Positions 5,900 to 12,083 of a stretch of 12,083 nucleotides of DNA are shown piece by piece (within the stretch, counting starts at the first letter, position 1; each line of letters starts with the position of its first letter). Where the stretch lies: the NCBI GenBank assembly GCA_031253705.1, contig JAIRVW010000356.1:1-12083 (forward strand). The letters run 5' to 3'. This DNA comes from Brucellaceae bacterium (GTDB lineage Bacteria; Pseudomonadota; Alphaproteobacteria; Rhizobiales; Rhizobiaceae). The notes beneath the pieces are model-generated. The model saw nothing but the letters and a program-made list of their open reading frames with translations. It was not told where the DNA came from and ran no database searches. The position numbers and the translations under genes were made by a program.

Positions 5900-7177
5900 A
5901 TGCAGAAGACTTTCCTCCGTCAGGTTCTGGTGGTGTTCAGCCTGTTTGGTGTAGCAGCGCCGCTCAGCATAGCAGCAGCGCAGGCACAGACTTATTCTGC
6001 TGCACTCCAATCCAAAACCAATGCAGCCTTTCAGCAATGGCTGGAGAATGATCTGTGGCCGCAGGCGCAACAGCGCGGCATCAGCCGCAGCGTGTTTAAC
6101 CAGTCTCTCTCCGGTGTGCAGCTGAACTGGAAACTGCCCGATTTGGTGCCGCCCGGCACCAAGCCGCAAACACCAAAACAACAGACACAATCTGAATTCG
6201 GTTCACCGGGCAACTATTTCCGTAAAGGCACAGTCGATTCCGTTGTCAGCAATGGCAAGGTTAAGCTCAATGCGCATAAGAGCCTGCTGGCGAAAATCGA
6301 ACGTGATTTCGGCGTGCCTGCCGGTATTGTTGTCGCTGTCTGGGGGCGTGAATCTGCCTTCGGCACGGTGAAAATCCCTTATAACGGTTTTGAAGTGCTG
6401 GCGACCAAGGCCTTTATGGCAACCCGCAAGGATATGTTCCGTGCGGAGTTGCTGGCTGCGCTCGAAATTGTGCAAAAAGGTTATATGGACAGTGCACATC
6501 TGAAAAGCTCTTGGGCTGGTGCGCTCGGTCAGCCGCAATTCATGCCGACATCCTACTTAAAACATGCCGTTGACTATGATGGCGACGGGCGTCGGGATAG
6601 CTGGACTTCAGTACCGGACCCACTGGCGTCTATTGCTGCTTATTTGCAGCATTTCGGCTGGCAGAAAGGCCGTGACTGGGGCTTTGAGGTCAATGTACCG
6701 CAAAATGTCTCCTGCTCATTGGAGGGGCCAGATCAGGGCAAGAGCTTCAAAGACTGGGCGGCACTGGGTGTCACCCGTGTGAATGGCAAGGCTTTTCCGG
6801 CACAGGAAATGGCACTAGAAGGTTTTCTGCTGATGCCTGCCGGTCGTCACGGCCCTGCATTTATTGTCACGCCGAATTTCTACGTGCTGAAAAACTATAA
6901 TATGAGCGATCTCTATGCGCTGTTTATCGGCCATATGTCTGATCGTATGAATTATGGCTCCGGCGATTTTCAGCAGAGCTGGGGCGCTGTCGGCGGGCTT
7001 TACCGCTCCGATGTTGCGGCTATGCAGTTGCGGTTGCAAAAACAAGGTTATGATGTCGGCAAGCCCGATGGTTTGGCCGGATTTAAAACCCGTCGTTCGA
7101 TCGGCGTCTGGCAGGCAAAGAACGGCCAGCCTGCGACCTGTTTTCCTGACAAGGCGCTGGTCAAGACAATCCGCTGA
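5900..7177 (+). CDS. Exported lytic murein transglycosylase, MltB-like, with peptidoglycan-binding domain
   Basis: Family members cleave the MurNAc-GlcNAc bond of peptidoglycan in the periplasm, leaving 1,6-anhydro-MurNAc ends. ATG 5900 is chosen because AGGAG lies at 5890-5894 and a signal peptide follows directly (charged MQKTFLRQ, hydrophobic core, likely cleavage near residues 28-31 after AQA or AQAQ); an upstream in-frame ATG at 5792 gives only a non-coding-like extension. No lipobox cysteine is seen, so it is probably soluble. The mature protein carries the MltB_2-type domain (about 35-340) with VWGRESAFGT, catalytic Glu151, and WAGALGQPQFMPTSYL (205-220). A C-terminal PG_binding_1 domain (about 366-425; MQLRLQKQGYDVGKPDG) would anchor it to the wall. 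It is 425 residues, usual for the alphaproteobacterial form. Its last 17 bases overlap the 3' end of the convergent LysR gene. Confidence 0.93.
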   Translation: MQKTFLRQVLVVFSLFGVAAPLSIAAAQAQTYSAALQSKTNAAFQQWLENDLWPQAQQRGISRSVFNQSLSGVQLNWKLPDLVPPGTKPQTPKQQTQSEFGSPGNYFRKGTVDSVVSNGKVKLNAHKSLLAKIERDFGVPAGIVVAVWGRESAFGTVKIPYNGFEVLATKAFMATRKDMFRAELLAALEIVQKGYMDSAHLKSSWAGALGQPQFMPTSYLKHAVDYDGDGRRDSWTSVPDPLASIAAYLQHFGWQKGRDWGFEVNVPQNVSCSLEGPDQGKSFKDWAALGVTRVNGKAFPAQEMALEGFLLMPAGRHGPAFIVTPNFYVLKNYNMSDLYALFIGHMSDRMNYGSGDFQQSWGAVGGLYRSDVAAMQLRLQKQGYDVGKPDGLAGFKTRRSIGVWQAKNGQPATCFPDKALVKTIR

Positions 7178-8048
7178 TAATCATCTTGCATAGCGCTTTA
7201 AAGGCGTGGCTCTGATAGCGCTCTTTATGGTTCAGCAGCCAGAATTGCCGTGGCGGCAGCGTAAACGGCACTTGTTTCAATGTGCCAGCCGCCAGATGCG
7301 GGCGGGCTGCGAGAGCGGAAAGAACGGTGGCGTAATTGCCTGCTGTCAGAGCGGAGCAGATAGCCTCATTGGAAGGCAGCTCAAGTGCCAGTTGCAGACC
7401 GGCCGGATCGCAGCCTTGTTCGCGCAGATAAGTTTCAAACACGGCACGGGTTCCGGAACCTTGTTCGCGCAAAATCCAGAAACTTTCACTCAGTTGTTCT
7501 GCCGGTAAAGTTTTAAGCTGTGCCCACGGATGTGCGGGGCTGACGACTGTAATCAGCTCGTCATAGGCAACCGGCTCCTTATGTAGCAGCGGCTCGTCAA
7601 TCTCTGCTTCAATAAAGCCGGTATCTGCCAGTCCCTCCCGTAAAGCTTCAACCACCTGCTCGCTGTTACCGATAGAGAGTTTCAGATCAATCATCGGATA
7701 GGCGGTATGAAACCGTGCCAGCACCGGTGGTAGCCAGTAGCTGGCTGTGGTCTGGCTGGCATAGATATGCAGGCTGCCGCGCTGCAGGCCGGTAATCTCG
7801 CTCAGTGTCAGCTCTGCTGCCTGTGCACGGGCAAGCACAGCCTCGGCCTCATGCAGAAAAATACGTCCCGTTTCATTCAGCTCAATACGTCTGCCGATGC
7901 GGTTGAAGAGTTGCGTCGCATAGCGCTCTTCCAGTGCTTTAATCGCCGCACTCACCGCAGACGGCGTCAGATGCAGGCTCTCGGCTGCACGGGTCAGATG
8001 TTGCTGACGGGCGACTTCCGCAAATATCCGTAATTGCTCAAGGGTCAT
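7161..8048 (-). CDS. LysR-type transcriptional regulator, divergent from a YeiH-type transporter (YeiE-like)
   Basis: A 295-residue LysR regulator. The winged helix-turn-helix occupies about residues 1-60, with LTRAAESLHLTPSAVSAAIK (18-37) as the recognition region. The effector-binding domain begins at about 90 (GSLHIYASQTTASYWLPPVL) and resembles the CysB/CbbR-like branch. The gene is divergent from the yeiH-like transporter gene with 105 bp between starts, the same layout as yeiE/yeiH of enterobacteria, where YeiE has been tied to sulfite response. I infer, but cannot show, that it controls the transporter and itself. No good ribosome site precedes the ATG, but MTLEQLRIFAEVA is the canonical LysR start. 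Its TGA (7161-7163) lies inside the transglycosylase gene. Confidence 0.92.
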   Translation of the reverse strand: MTLEQLRIFAEVARQQHLTRAAESLHLTPSAVSAAIKALEERYATQLFNRIGRRIELNETGRIFLHEAEAVLARAQAAELTLSEITGLQRGSLHIYASQTTASYWLPPVLARFHTAYPMIDLKLSIGNSEQVVEALREGLADTGFIEAEIDEPLLHKEPVAYDELITVVSPAHPWAQLKTLPAEQLSESFWILREQGSGTRAVFETYLREQGCDPAGLQLALELPSNEAICSALTAGNYATVLSALAARPHLAAGTLKQVPFTLPPRQFWLLNHKERYQSHAFKALCKMIISGLS

Positions 8049-8153
8049 GGGGTAGAACCATTCGATTTAACTGAATGAAATGTACCATATTTTCAAATGG
8101 AATGAATGATTGAAATAAGCGATAGAATTGGAAAAATTATCGGAAATGCAATC
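8049..8153. promoter_or_regulatory. Divergent promoter region with LysR-type dyads
   Basis: CATTC (8059-8063) and GAATG (8073-8077) form a dyad with nine bases between, matching the T-N11-A form of LysR binding sites (T8062, A8074). A second dyad, TTTCAA (8091-8096) with TTGAAA (8110-8115), lies downstream, and GAATGA recurs at 8073 and 8100. The region is AT-richer than its flanks. Two sites between divergent starts fit a LysR regulator acting on both genes. Confidence 0.45.
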
Positions 8154-9170
8154 ATGCCACATAATCTTCGTTCTAATTTCTCCCGTATTTTGCCCGGATT
8201 GATGCTCTGTCTTGTGGTGAGTATGGCAGCTTACGGGCTGGAACATATCGAGGCGCACTATTTCGGGCGGGCATGGCTGGAATCAATCGTGCTGGCCATT
8301 CTGATCGGTGCAGCGGTACGCTCCCTGTTCAGTCTCTCCGGCCGCTATCATGCAGGCATTCAGTTTTCATCCAAGATGGTGCTGGAAATTGCGATCGTGT
8401 TGCTCGGTGCTTCTATCAGCGCGGAAGCCGTGATGCAGGCAGGCCCTGCCTTGATCGGCGGTATTGCCGGTGTTGTGACCTTGTCGATCGGTATCAGCTA
8501 TACAATCGGGCGGATGATGCGTCTGTCTCACCGTATGTCTGTGCTGGTGGCCTGCGGCAACTCGATTTGCGGTAACTCGGCAATTGCCGCTACTGCACCC
8601 GTAATTGGCGCGAATGGCGATGATGTGGCCTCATCCATTGCTTTCACAGCTGTACTGGGCGTTGTCGTCGTGTTGTGCCTGCCTTTGCTGGTGCCGCTTT
8701 TGAATATGTCGGCTGCGCAATATGGTATTCTGGCAGGTCTTACGGTCTATGCCGTGCCGCAGGTCTTGGCCGCAACTGCGCCTGTGGCTGCTCTGAGTGT
8801 GCAGATCGGTACACTGGTCAAGCTGGTGCGCGTGCTGATGCTGGGGCCGGTTATTGTGACAATCGGCGTTATTGGTGCGAAGTCGGGCGGTGCCCGTCCG
8901 AAATTATCGCAGATGGTGCCGTGGTTTATCATCGGCTTTTTGGGAATGATGGCACTGCGCAGCCTGTCGCTGATCCCGCAAGTGGCGCTGCCGCCGCTGC
9001 ATGAGGCCAGCACAGCGCTGACTGTGGTTGCTATGGCCGGTCTGGGCTTGGGTGTGGATGTGCGTACAGTGGTCAAAGCCGGCGGCCGTGTTACGCTGAC
9101 CGCCGTCTTCTCTCTGCTGGCGCTGGGAGCCATCAGCCTGTCTCTGATTGCTCTGCTTGGGGTTGCCTGA
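8154..9170 (+). CDS. yeiH: YeiH / UPF0324 family integral membrane protein (putative sulfate exporter family)
   Basis: A polytopic inner-membrane protein of 338 residues from ATG 8154. The family is annotated as putative sulfate exporters; no substrate is proven here. About ten hydrophobic segments are visible, and the signature CGNSICGNSAIAATAPVIGA lies at about 134-153. I prefer ATG 8154 (GGAA at 8142-8145) over ATG 8106: the extra 16 codons are AT-rich, include ATA and AGA, and would leave only 57 bp for a divergent promoter with LysR sites. The 8106 start (354 residues) remains possible. The divergent LysR gene suggests inducible expression, perhaps by sulfite or a related sulfur compound. 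Two hairpins follow the stop. Confidence 0.92.
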   Translation: MPHNLRSNFSRILPGLMLCLVVSMAAYGLEHIEAHYFGRAWLESIVLAILIGAAVRSLFSLSGRYHAGIQFSSKMVLEIAIVLLGASISAEAVMQAGPALIGGIAGVVTLSIGISYTIGRMMRLSHRMSVLVACGNSICGNSAIAATAPVIGANGDDVASSIAFTAVLGVVVVLCLPLLVPLLNMSAAQYGILAGLTVYAVPQVLAATAPVAALSVQIGTLVKLVRVLMLGPVIVTIGVIGAKSGGARPKLSQMVPWFIIGFLGMMALRSLSLIPQVALPPLHEASTALTVVAMAGLGLGVDVRTVVKAGGRVTLTAVFSLLALGAISLSLIALLGVA

Positions 9171-9174
9171 TACC

Positions 9175-9248
9175 AGCCTCAATTGTCCTGATTTGAGGCT
9201 GTTCACTTAATACCGCCGGATATCACCACCTGGCGGCATTATTTTTGC
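9175..9248. terminator. Paired hairpins between convergent yeiH and endolysin genes
   Basis: AGCCTCAA (9175-9182) pairs perfectly with TTGAGGCT (9193-9200). A second stem, CCGCC (9213-9217) with GGCGG (9232-9236), is followed on the plus strand by CATTATTTTTGC, giving a T-rich tail for yeiH transcripts. The T-run lies over the end of the endolysin gene. The minus-strand exit lacks a good T-run. Confidence 0.6.
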
Positions 9249-9997
9249 TTACGATGCAGGAGATACCACAGGCCTGCAATTGTCAGTGCAATCATAATAA
9301 CAGCAACAGCGATCTGAACAGGGCCGTTGCCGGATGCTATCGCGGTGATGCCGGTGAGCACACCGCTGAGGGGGGCGAGTGTTTCTGGTTTTTTCAAAAT
9401 TGCCGGTATGACCGGTTTGGCATCCCGTTCCGTTGTGCTTCTGGTTTTCTTTGGCGGAACGGCCTCACCGGACGGTTGGTGGTTTTTCACCAGATCAAGG
9501 GCGCGGGCGCGAACCCGTTTGACACGTGCGGACCATCCCTTGCCGAAAGTTTTGTATGTTGTCAGCGTTTGCAGCCATGCCTGCCGTGCATCACACAGAT
9601 TGTTAATGACACTTGACGGGTCGCGCAGCATCACAGCACTGAGCGTCTGATCTCCGATAATCCCGTCCTGTGCGGTACCGGCGATTTTTTGCAAGGCTTT
9701 CGCGGCACGGGCAGGGCCGGAGTTAACGGCATAATCAAAAACCGCATAATCAATGCCTGCCGGCAGCACATCACCGGCAACTTTGTCCCAATAATTTGCC
9801 TTGTAAATATCAGCGGCTGTCTTCTGGTCGAGATTGCGGATATCGGCAATAGTTGCCTTTGTCCCCATCCATGCAGATAAAGTGGCCTGTGTAATTCCCA
9901 TATTGGTATGGCCACCCGGATCAGCCGGATGATTAACATATCCTCCCTCTTCTTCGAAGACATATGGCAAGACGTTTAAAAATGTCCCTTTTGCCAT
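9239..9997 (-). CDS. Phage-type muramidase/endolysin (GH108) with C-terminal membrane anchor
   Basis: A 252-residue predicted N-acetylmuramidase of glycoside hydrolase family 108, the group of many phage endolysins and some secretion-associated lysozymes. The catalytic motif EGGYVNHPADPGG with Glu17 is followed by TNMGIT (31-36). A PG_binding_3-like region with DYAVNSGPARAAKALQ lies at about 88-103, with GIIGDQTL at 112-119. A Pro/Lys-rich linker (about 172-205) leads to a single hydrophobic helix at about 226-247 and a basic end (HRKQK). No N-terminal signal peptide is visible. ATG 9995-9997 has AAAGGA at a good distance. No phage structural, holin or integrase genes are nearby. It could be a prophage remnant, a domesticated lysin or a lysis gene serving a gene-transfer agent located elsewhere. 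Confidence 0.87.
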   Translation of the reverse strand: MAKGTFLNVLPYVFEEEGGYVNHPADPGGHTNMGITQATLSAWMGTKATIADIRNLDQKTAADIYKANYWDKVAGDVLPAGIDYAVFDYAVNSGPARAAKALQKIAGTAQDGIIGDQTLSAVMLRDPSSVINNLCDARQAWLQTLTTYKTFGKGWSARVKRVRARALDLVKNHQPSGEAVPPKKTRSTTERDAKPVIPAILKKPETLAPLSGVLTGITAIASGNGPVQIAVAVIMIALTIAGLWYLLHRKQK

Positions 9998-10182
9998 GGT
10001 GTTTCCTTTCGTTGAAAATTATTTATAAAAATTAATGTATAAAATATGTAATGCTGCTATACGTTAAGTATATTATCTCAAATTAAAGTGCGTGTGAAAT
10101 TATTTATTTATTTTGTATTTTATAATTATTGTTTAACGATGTATTTTTATTTATTTTGTAAATTGTTTATTTGAAAACAAAA
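9998..10182 (-). promoter_or_regulatory. Very AT-rich region upstream of the endolysin gene
   Basis: This stretch is nearly all A and T, unlike any other part of the window. It contains an operator-like dyad, TATAC (10058-10062) and GTATA (10068-10072), with a five-base centre. Several TATAAT-like strings make the promoter impossible to place by eye. It likely holds the leftward endolysin promoter and binding sites for AT-rich-DNA-binding silencers; both are inferences. I see no gene in it. Confidence 0.5.
10103..10160. repeat. 15-bp direct repeat in the AT-rich region
   Basis: TTTATTTATTTTGTA occurs at 10103-10117 and again, identically, at 10146-10160. Low complexity makes coincidence possible, but the shared GTA end supports a real repeat. 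Confidence 0.55.
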
Positions 10183-10216
10183 AAATCCCCCGCCGGATTG
10201 CTCCGGCGGGGGATTT
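10179..10216 (-). terminator. Strong intrinsic terminator of rpsA
   Basis: A 15-bp perfect stem (10183-10197 with 10202-10216, core CCCCCGCCGGA/TCCGGCGGGGG) closes a four-base loop. Read leftward, it is followed by seven T (plus-strand A-run 10179-10185). It lies 44 bases past the rpsA stop. Confidence 0.95.
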
Positions 10217-10260
10217 CAACATCTAAGACAGGCAGAACTAAAAGTTCCGCTCAATCCGTA

Positions 10261-11961
10261 TTAGTTGTTTTCGGACTTCTTCATTGCTGCAGCAAGAATG
10301 TCACCGAGCGATGCACCGCTGTCTGCGGAACCGTACTGAGCAACAGCTTCTTTTTCTTCAGCAATTTCGAGAGCCTTGATGGAAACCTGCAGCTTGCGGG
10401 TTTTCTTGTCGAAGGCGATGACGCGTGCGTCAACTTTCTGGCCAACGGAGAAACGCTCTGGGCGCTGCTCGTCACGGTCACGGGACAGATCCGAACGCTT
10501 GATGAAGCTTTCGATGTCGTGATCAACCAGTTTAACTTCGATGCCGCCATCGGTGATGCCGGTTACTTCACAGGAAACAACTGCGTTTTTGCGCAGGTCG
10601 CCGGAAGAAGCTGCTTCACCAACGCTGTCGCCGGTCAGCTGCTTGATGCCGAGGGAGATACGTTCTTTTTCGATGTCTACATCGAGAACGACTGCCTTAA
10701 CAACGTCACCTTTGTTGAACTCTTCGATAACCTGTTCGCCCGGACGGTTCCAGTCGAGATCCGACAGGTGAACCATGCCGTCTACATCGCCGTCGAGACC
10801 AATGAACAGGCCGAATTCGGTCTTGTTCTTGACTTCGCCTTCAACAACGCTGTTGGCTGGGTATTTCTGAGCGAAAGTTGTCCATGGGTTGTCGAGGGTC
10901 TGCTTGAGACCGAGCGAAATACGGCGCTTGACCGGATCCACTTCGAGCACAACAACTTCGACTTCCTGAGAGGTCGACAGGATTTTGCCCGGATGTACGT
11001 TCTTCTTTGTCCAGGACATTTCGGAAACGTGGATCAGACCTTCGATACCTGGTTCGATTTCAACAAATGCACCGTAATCGGTGATGTTGGTTACGTTACC
11101 AGTGATCTTCTTGCCAACCGGATATTTCGCACCGATGCCATCCCAAGGATCATTTTCCAGCTGCTTCATGCCTAGGGAAATACGATGTGTATCCTGGTTG
11201 ATGCGGATGATCTGAACCTTAACCTGCTGACCGATAGTCAGGATTTCGGAAGGATGGTTTACACGGCGCCATGCCATGTCGGTAACGTGCAGCAGGCCAT
11301 CGATGCCGCCGAGGTCAACGAACGCACCGTAATCGGTGATGTTCTTAACAACGCCGTCAACAACCTGACCTTCTTCAAGGTTCTGAACGATTTCAGAACG
11401 CTGTTCCGCACGGGATTCTTCCAGAACGGTACGACGGGACACAACGATGTTGCCGCGACGCTTGTCCATTTTCAGGATTTCAAACGGCTGCGGATTGTGC
11501 ATCAGAGGTGTAACGTCGCGGATCGGACGAATGTCAACCTGTGAACGTGGCAGGAACGCAACGGCACCATCGAGATCAACGGTGAAACCACCCTTAACCT
11601 GATTGAAGATAACGCCGTCAACGCGCTCACCTTTGCCGAATTTCTCTTCGAGGCGAACCCAGCTTTCTTCGCGGCGAGCTTTTTCGCGCGACAGAACAGC
11701 TTCGCCAAGCGCGTTTTCGATACGCTCAACGTAAACTTCTACTTCGTCGCCCGGCTTCATCGAGCCGTCTTTGCCCTTAGCGCCGAATTCCTTCAGCGGC
11801 ACGCGGCCTTCAACTTTGAGACCTGCATCGATGATTGCCATGTCTTTTTCGATGGCAACAATACGGCCCTTAACAACATAACCTTCTGCAAGGTCATTAT
11901 TGGCGAAGGACTCAGCCAGCAGAGCTTCAAAATCTTCGCGTGTCGGGTTAAAATCTGACAT
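10261..11961 (-). CDS. rpsA: 30S ribosomal protein S1
   Basis: S1 binds mRNA at the 30S platform and is needed to start translation on most structured or weak-SD messages. The protein is 566 residues from ATG 11959-11961, which has AGGAG at 11967-11971 (plus-strand CTCCT), five bases from the start; the frame stays open upstream to 12057, but that extension lacks family character. Six S1 (OB-fold) repeats are seen at about 27-93, 112-178, 199-267, 284-354, 371-441 and 458-529. Repeats 3 and 4 carry the classic ITDYGAFV motif, while repeats 1, 2 and 6 are more diverged, as usual for S1. A short Ala/Gly-rich tail ends AAAMKKSENN. In related genomes cmk often lies upstream; it is not visible before the window ends. 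Expression may be feedback-controlled through its structured leader. Confidence 0.98.
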   Translation of the reverse strand: MSDFNPTREDFEALLAESFANNDLAEGYVVKGRIVAIEKDMAIIDAGLKVEGRVPLKEFGAKGKDGSMKPGDEVEVYVERIENALGEAVLSREKARREESWVRLEEKFGKGERVDGVIFNQVKGGFTVDLDGAVAFLPRSQVDIRPIRDVTPLMHNPQPFEILKMDKRRGNIVVSRRTVLEESRAEQRSEIVQNLEEGQVVDGVVKNITDYGAFVDLGGIDGLLHVTDMAWRRVNHPSEILTIGQQVKVQIIRINQDTHRISLGMKQLENDPWDGIGAKYPVGKKITGNVTNITDYGAFVEIEPGIEGLIHVSEMSWTKKNVHPGKILSTSQEVEVVVLEVDPVKRRISLGLKQTLDNPWTTFAQKYPANSVVEGEVKNKTEFGLFIGLDGDVDGMVHLSDLDWNRPGEQVIEEFNKGDVVKAVVLDVDIEKERISLGIKQLTGDSVGEAASSGDLRKNAVVSCEVTGITDGGIEVKLVDHDIESFIKRSDLSRDRDEQRPERFSVGQKVDARVIAFDKKTRKLQVSIKALEIAEEKEAVAQYGSADSGASLGDILAAAMKKSENN

Positions 11962-12083
11962 GTAGACTCCTGATGTATCCGTGAAATTCACGGGATACGG
12001 CGCCGGGGGTTGGTGTTTCGAGAAAGTCTGAAGACAAGCCGTTCTTAAAAAGAACAATCCGGCGCATGGCCTGAAAACAGACA
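11962..12083 (-). promoter_or_regulatory. Structured 5' leader of rpsA
   Basis: Read as mRNA, three pairings stand out. GCGCCGG (plus-strand 12059-12065) can pair with CCGGCGC (12000-12006), enclosing a GTTCTT/AAGAAC hairpin (12041-12046, 12050-12055). A separate hairpin (11975-11998, GTATCC with GGATAC plus GTG/CAC and one bulge) ends three bases before the AGGAG ribosome site. S1 is known to repress its own translation through leader structure in E. coli; a similar role here is inferred. No promoter could be placed with confidence, and no gene is recognised in this stretch. Confidence 0.5.

Noticed and set aside
9239..10182. A full prophage or genomic island
   Set aside because: Only one phage-like gene is present; no integrase, tRNA or clear attachment repeats are seen, apart from a low-complexity 15-bp repeat in AT-rich DNA.
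10171..11175. Long open frame of 334 codons on the plus strand opposite rpsA
   Set aside because: It lies antisense to the certain S1 gene, starts inside the rpsA terminator and has no ribosome site or recognisable domain. Long antisense frames are expected opposite genes with strong codon bias.
11962..12057. N-terminal extension of S1
   Set aside because: The frame is open only because the leader lacks stops. ATG 11961 has a strong SD and begins the conserved MSDFNPTREDF.
1..12083. CRISPR array, tRNA, rRNA or insertion sequence
   Set aside because: No regularly spaced repeats, cloverleaf/T-loop motifs, rRNA sequence or transposase were seen on either strand.

Overview
The window looks like a chromosomal housekeeping segment of an alphaproteobacterium of the order Rhizobiales, closest in appearance to the Brucella/Ochrobactrum/Pseudochrobactrum group. 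Three things point there. The RecR, DnaX, YbaB and S1 proteins read like Brucellaceae family members as I remember them. The order pheA, nudC, HIT, 4.5S RNA, dnaX, ybaB, recR is familiar from that group. The recR upstream region carries a CCCGAAAA...TTTTCGG mosaic palindrome of the kind scattered through Rhizobiales genomes. The assignment rests on memory of these families, not on a search.

Left part (1-2290). The 3' end of pheA (prephenate dehydratase, phenylalanine synthesis) runs rightward off the window edge and meets a leftward HIT-nudC pair (nucleotide hydrolases) at a strong bidirectional terminator. Its last codons carry a small tandem duplication.

Centre (2291-7177). A 4.5S signal recognition particle RNA gene is followed by dnaX (clamp-loader tau subunit), ybaB (nucleoid protein) and recR (recombination mediator), the usual replication/repair cluster. 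The ybaB-recR gap holds the mosaic palindrome. After recR comes a gap with several hairpins, then an exported MltB-type lytic murein transglycosylase with a peptidoglycan-binding tail.

Right part (7161-12083). A LysR-type regulator, whose 3' end overlaps the transglycosylase gene by 17 bp, is divergent from a YeiH/UPF0324 membrane transporter. This is the arrangement of the yeiE/yeiH pair linked to sulfite/sulfate handling. An isolated phage-type GH108 muramidase with a C-terminal membrane anchor follows, on the minus strand, behind a very AT-rich promoter region. The window ends with rpsA (ribosomal protein S1) on the minus strand, with a strong terminator and a structured leader.

Most of the window is ordinary core genome, and I see no convincing new multi-gene system. 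The points most worth a second look are the orphan membrane-anchored endolysin with its AT-rich upstream region, the rpsA leader, the hairpin cluster before the transglycosylase, the recR-upstream mosaic element, and a serine in the Walker B strand of DnaX.
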